Below, piece by piece: positions 62,196-64,000 of a stretch of 64,000 bases of DNA. The notes beneath the pieces are model-generated. The model was given only the letters and a program-made list of their open reading frames with translations. It was not told where the DNA came from and ran no database searches. Positions within the stretch are counted from its first letter, which is position 1, and each line of letters begins with the position of its first letter. The translations under genes and the position numbers were made by a program. This DNA is from Streptomyces sp. Je 1-369 (GTDB lineage: Bacteria > Actinomycetota > Actinomycetes > Streptomycetales > Streptomycetaceae), in assembly GCF_026810505.1 (NCBI RefSeq), contig NZ_CP101750.1, positions 1,331,448-1,395,447 of the forward strand. Reading direction: 5' to 3'.

Positions 62196-64000
62196 GTGCA
62201 CATCATCAACTTCTCGTACGAGTGCGGCGGTTTCGACAACCGTCTGATGCGGGGCGGGCTCTCGCCGCTGGTGTGGAACCTGTCGCGGGAGTACGCCGCG
62301 CGCGGCCACCGCGTCTCCGTGATCACCCCGGCCCACGGCCACCTCGACCGGCTCCGGGAGACGTTCCCGATCGAGGAGCTCGACTACCGCGCGGACCACG
62401 TGGTGCCGCTCGTCCTCGACCCGGCGGTGTGGCCCGGCCACCCGGCGGAGGTGGCCGTCGAGCTGACCACGCGCGCGTACCGGCTCCGCCTGGACGGCGT
62501 GGACGTCTACTTCCTGTCCAACGCCCACCTGGACCTGCTGCCCGACCGGCTCTACCCGCCGCCCGGCCTTGAGGGCCGGGACCTCGCGCACTTCAAGCCG
62601 CTGGTGTTCCAGGTGGAGGGGGTGCGCTTCATCAGGTCCGGTCTGCCGCTCGGCCCCGCCCCGGGGACGTCCGGCCCCGAGCCCGCGATCGTGCACGGCT
62701 TCGAGCCGTACTACCACTACCTGCTGCCGCCCGTGCTCGCCGCCGATCCGCGGTTCCGCACCGTGAGCACGGTCGCGGCCAACGCGCCCGTCGGACAGCA
62801 GGTCCACCGCCCGCAGGTGGAGCGCCTCCTCGCGCTCCTCGGCGCCGGTGCGGGCATCGACCTGGACGCGCTCGACGGCCCCCCGCCACCGGAGGACTCT
62901 CCGGTGGCGACCATCGCGCGGGCCCTCGCCGGCACGCGCATGCACCAGGAGCGCAGGCCCGACCACGTCGGCGTGTTCCCCCTGGTCGCCGCGCACGCGG
63001 ACCTCGTCGACTTCGTCTCACCCGGCCAGCGCGCCTACTGCAGCACCTTCGAAGGCACCCCCTTCGAAGCGCTCTTCGCCACGCTTCCGGTGGCCCGCGA
63101 ACTCCGCACCCATCCGCACAAGCTCCTCATGGGCGGCTGCGGGGTGGCCGAAAGCTGGCTCGCCCGGGACCCTGCCGGGGTGGACCGCGCCGCCGTCCTG
63201 AGCGGGCTCGGCCTCGACCCGGCGCGCCCCGTCTTCTTCCACGCGGCGCGCTACGCCGTGCACCACAAGGGCCAGCTGGAGCTGATGCGCGCGGTGGAGG
63301 AGGTCCTCGCCACCGACCCGGACATCAGCTTCGTCATCCGCTGCGCGACCGGCGGAGGCGGCGAGACCTCCCCCGCCGGGCCCGCCGCCGCGAACGCCTA
63401 CTTCCAGGGCATCGCCGACCGTTACCCGGGCCAGGTCCACCTGGACTGGCGCCTCGCCGACGAGGACACCCTCTTCGAACAGGCCGCCTGCGCCGACTTC
63501 TGCGTCAACCCCTCCAAGTACGAACTGGACGGCTTCCTCATCGCCCAGGCCGAGGCGATGGCGTGCGGGGCGGTGCCGATCGCCACGGATCAGCGGGTCA
63601 CCGGCCACTTCGGGCACGCGCGACCGCTCACGGACCCGACGGCGACGGGTTTCTCCGTACGCGGCTCGTTCCGCGACGACGACCCCGTACTCGCCCGCGA
63701 ACTGGCCGACCGAATACGTGAGGCCGCGGCGGTCTTCCGGGGCGACCCGGACACGTACGACCGCCTGTCGGCCAACGCCCGCCGCGTGGCCCGCCGGTTC
63801 ACCTGGCCCGGCAGCGCGGAACTGCGCCTCACCGCGTTCGACACGCTGCTGCGCGGCGAACGGCAGCCCTTCCCCGCCGAGGACGCCATCGCGTGGGGCT
63901 GGTTCGACGCGCTGGACGACGCGGACTTCGCACGACACGGGGAGCTGATCGCGGGGGCGGCGGCCGAAAGGGGCGACGCGGCCGCGTACGCGCGGTGCGC
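62196..64000 (+). CDS. Second glycogen-synthase-like glycosyltransferase, partial at window end
   Basis: At least 601 residues, open at the right edge. It begins MHIINFSYECGGFDNRLMRG, closely parallel to the glycosyltransferase at 57981. It shares [43 protein letters not shown] and PSKYELDGFLIAQAEAMACG. The two are therefore paralogs with distinct substrates or steps. GTG 62196 has GGGAG ten bases upstream, 15 bp after the kinase gene. The downstream continuation, and any cyclitol genes, lie outside the window. Confidence 0.85.
   Translation, partial: MHIINFSYECGGFDNRLMRGGLSPLVWNLSREYAARGHRVSVITPAHGHLDRLRETFPIEELDYRADHVVPLVLDPAVWPGHPAEVAVELTTRAYRLRLDGVDVYFLSNAHLDLLPDRLYPPPGLEGRDLAHFKPLVFQVEGVRFIRSGLPLGPAPGTSGPEPAIVHGFEPYYHYLLPPVLAADPRFRTVSTVAANAPVGQQVHRPQVERLLALLGAGAGIDLDALDGPPPPEDSPVATIARALAGTRMHQERRPDHVGVFPLVAAHADLVDFVSPGQRAYCSTFEGTPFEALFATLPVARELRTHPHKLLMGGCGVAESWLARDPAGVDRAAVLSGLGLDPARPVFFHAARYAVHHKGQLELMRAVEEVLATDPDISFVIRCATGGGGETSPAGPAAANAYFQGIADRYPGQVHLDWRLADEDTLFEQAACADFCVNPSKYELDGFLIAQAEAMACGAVPIATDQRVTGHFGHARPLTDPTATGFSVRGSFRDDDPVLARELADRIREAAAVFRGDPDTYDRLSANARRVARRFTWPGSAELRLTAFDTLLRGERQPFPAEDAIAWGWFDALDDADFARHGELIAGAAAERGDAAAYARC

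Overview
The window is very GC-rich, uses GTG and occasional TTG starts with GGAGG-type ribosome binding sites, and carries genes typical of Streptomyces (LitR/LitS light control of carotenoids, the GlgE maltose-1-phosphate pathway, MalR-controlled maltose uptake, a DasR-type chitinase promoter). It is most likely chromosomal DNA of a Streptomyces species. I saw no rRNA, tRNA, CRISPR array, transposase or phage gene.

Layout. 1-2.3 kb: start of a lycopene cyclase gene (cut by the window edge), the B12-type light sensor/repressor LitR and the divergent ECF sigma factor LitS. 2.3-4.6 kb: a FUSC-type exporter and a small secreted protein. 4.6-15.3 kb: an alpha-glucan block: GlgX debranching enzyme, a degenerate GHKL ATPase-like regulator, a DUF5133-type small protein, then the overlapping operon glgE-treS-mak-glgB. 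15.4-25.9 kb: a nucleotidyltransferase, a complete respiratory nitrate reductase operon narGHJI, an AraC regulator, a secreted intradiol-dioxygenase-like protein and a tandem-GNAT protein. 26-33.9 kb: an RsbW-like kinase, a lactate 2-monooxygenase-type flavoprotein, a DHA2 efflux pump with a clear upstream operator, a secreted metzincin with a ricin-type lectin tail, an Lrp-family regulator, a HAD phosphatase and a PAP2-like membrane enzyme. 34-38.4 kb: asparagine-to-fumarate catabolism (asparaginase, aspartase) with a divergent AsnC-type regulator, then a GH18 chitinase with two dre-like repeats on its promoter. 38.4-50.2 kb: the starch/maltodextrin regulon: secreted pullulanase, secreted alpha-amylase, a MalR-like repressor, an intracellular alpha-glucosidase, malG-malF-malE and divergent malR.

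50.2-64 kb is the most interesting part. Two divergent operons encode dTDP-glucose synthase and 4,6-dehydratase on one side, and on the other a class III aminotransferase, a three-gene ABC-2 exporter, a maltokinase-like kinase, two paralogous glycogen-synthase-like glycosyltransferases, a GlgC-like nucleotidyltransferase and a PfkB kinase. Nearly every gene of the second operon overlaps the next. The set resembles the acbA/acbB/acbV/acbWXY plus kinase/nucleotidyltransferase/glycosyltransferase portion of acarbose-type (acarviostatin-type) pathways. No cyclitol synthase is visible, and the cluster runs off the window. The promoter between the two operons carries a concentric palindrome built from the same GCAAG half-sites seen at the malE and malR promoters, so this cluster may answer to the maltose regulator. 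This is inference and needs the sequence beyond 64,000.

The window therefore contains three linked alpha-glucan systems: internal glucan synthesis through GlgE, external starch degradation and uptake through the mal genes, and a putative export-coupled pseudo-oligosaccharide pathway that could inhibit such enzymes in competitors. Strong intercistronic hairpins separate several of these genes (glgX leader, malG-aglA, amylase-pullulanase).
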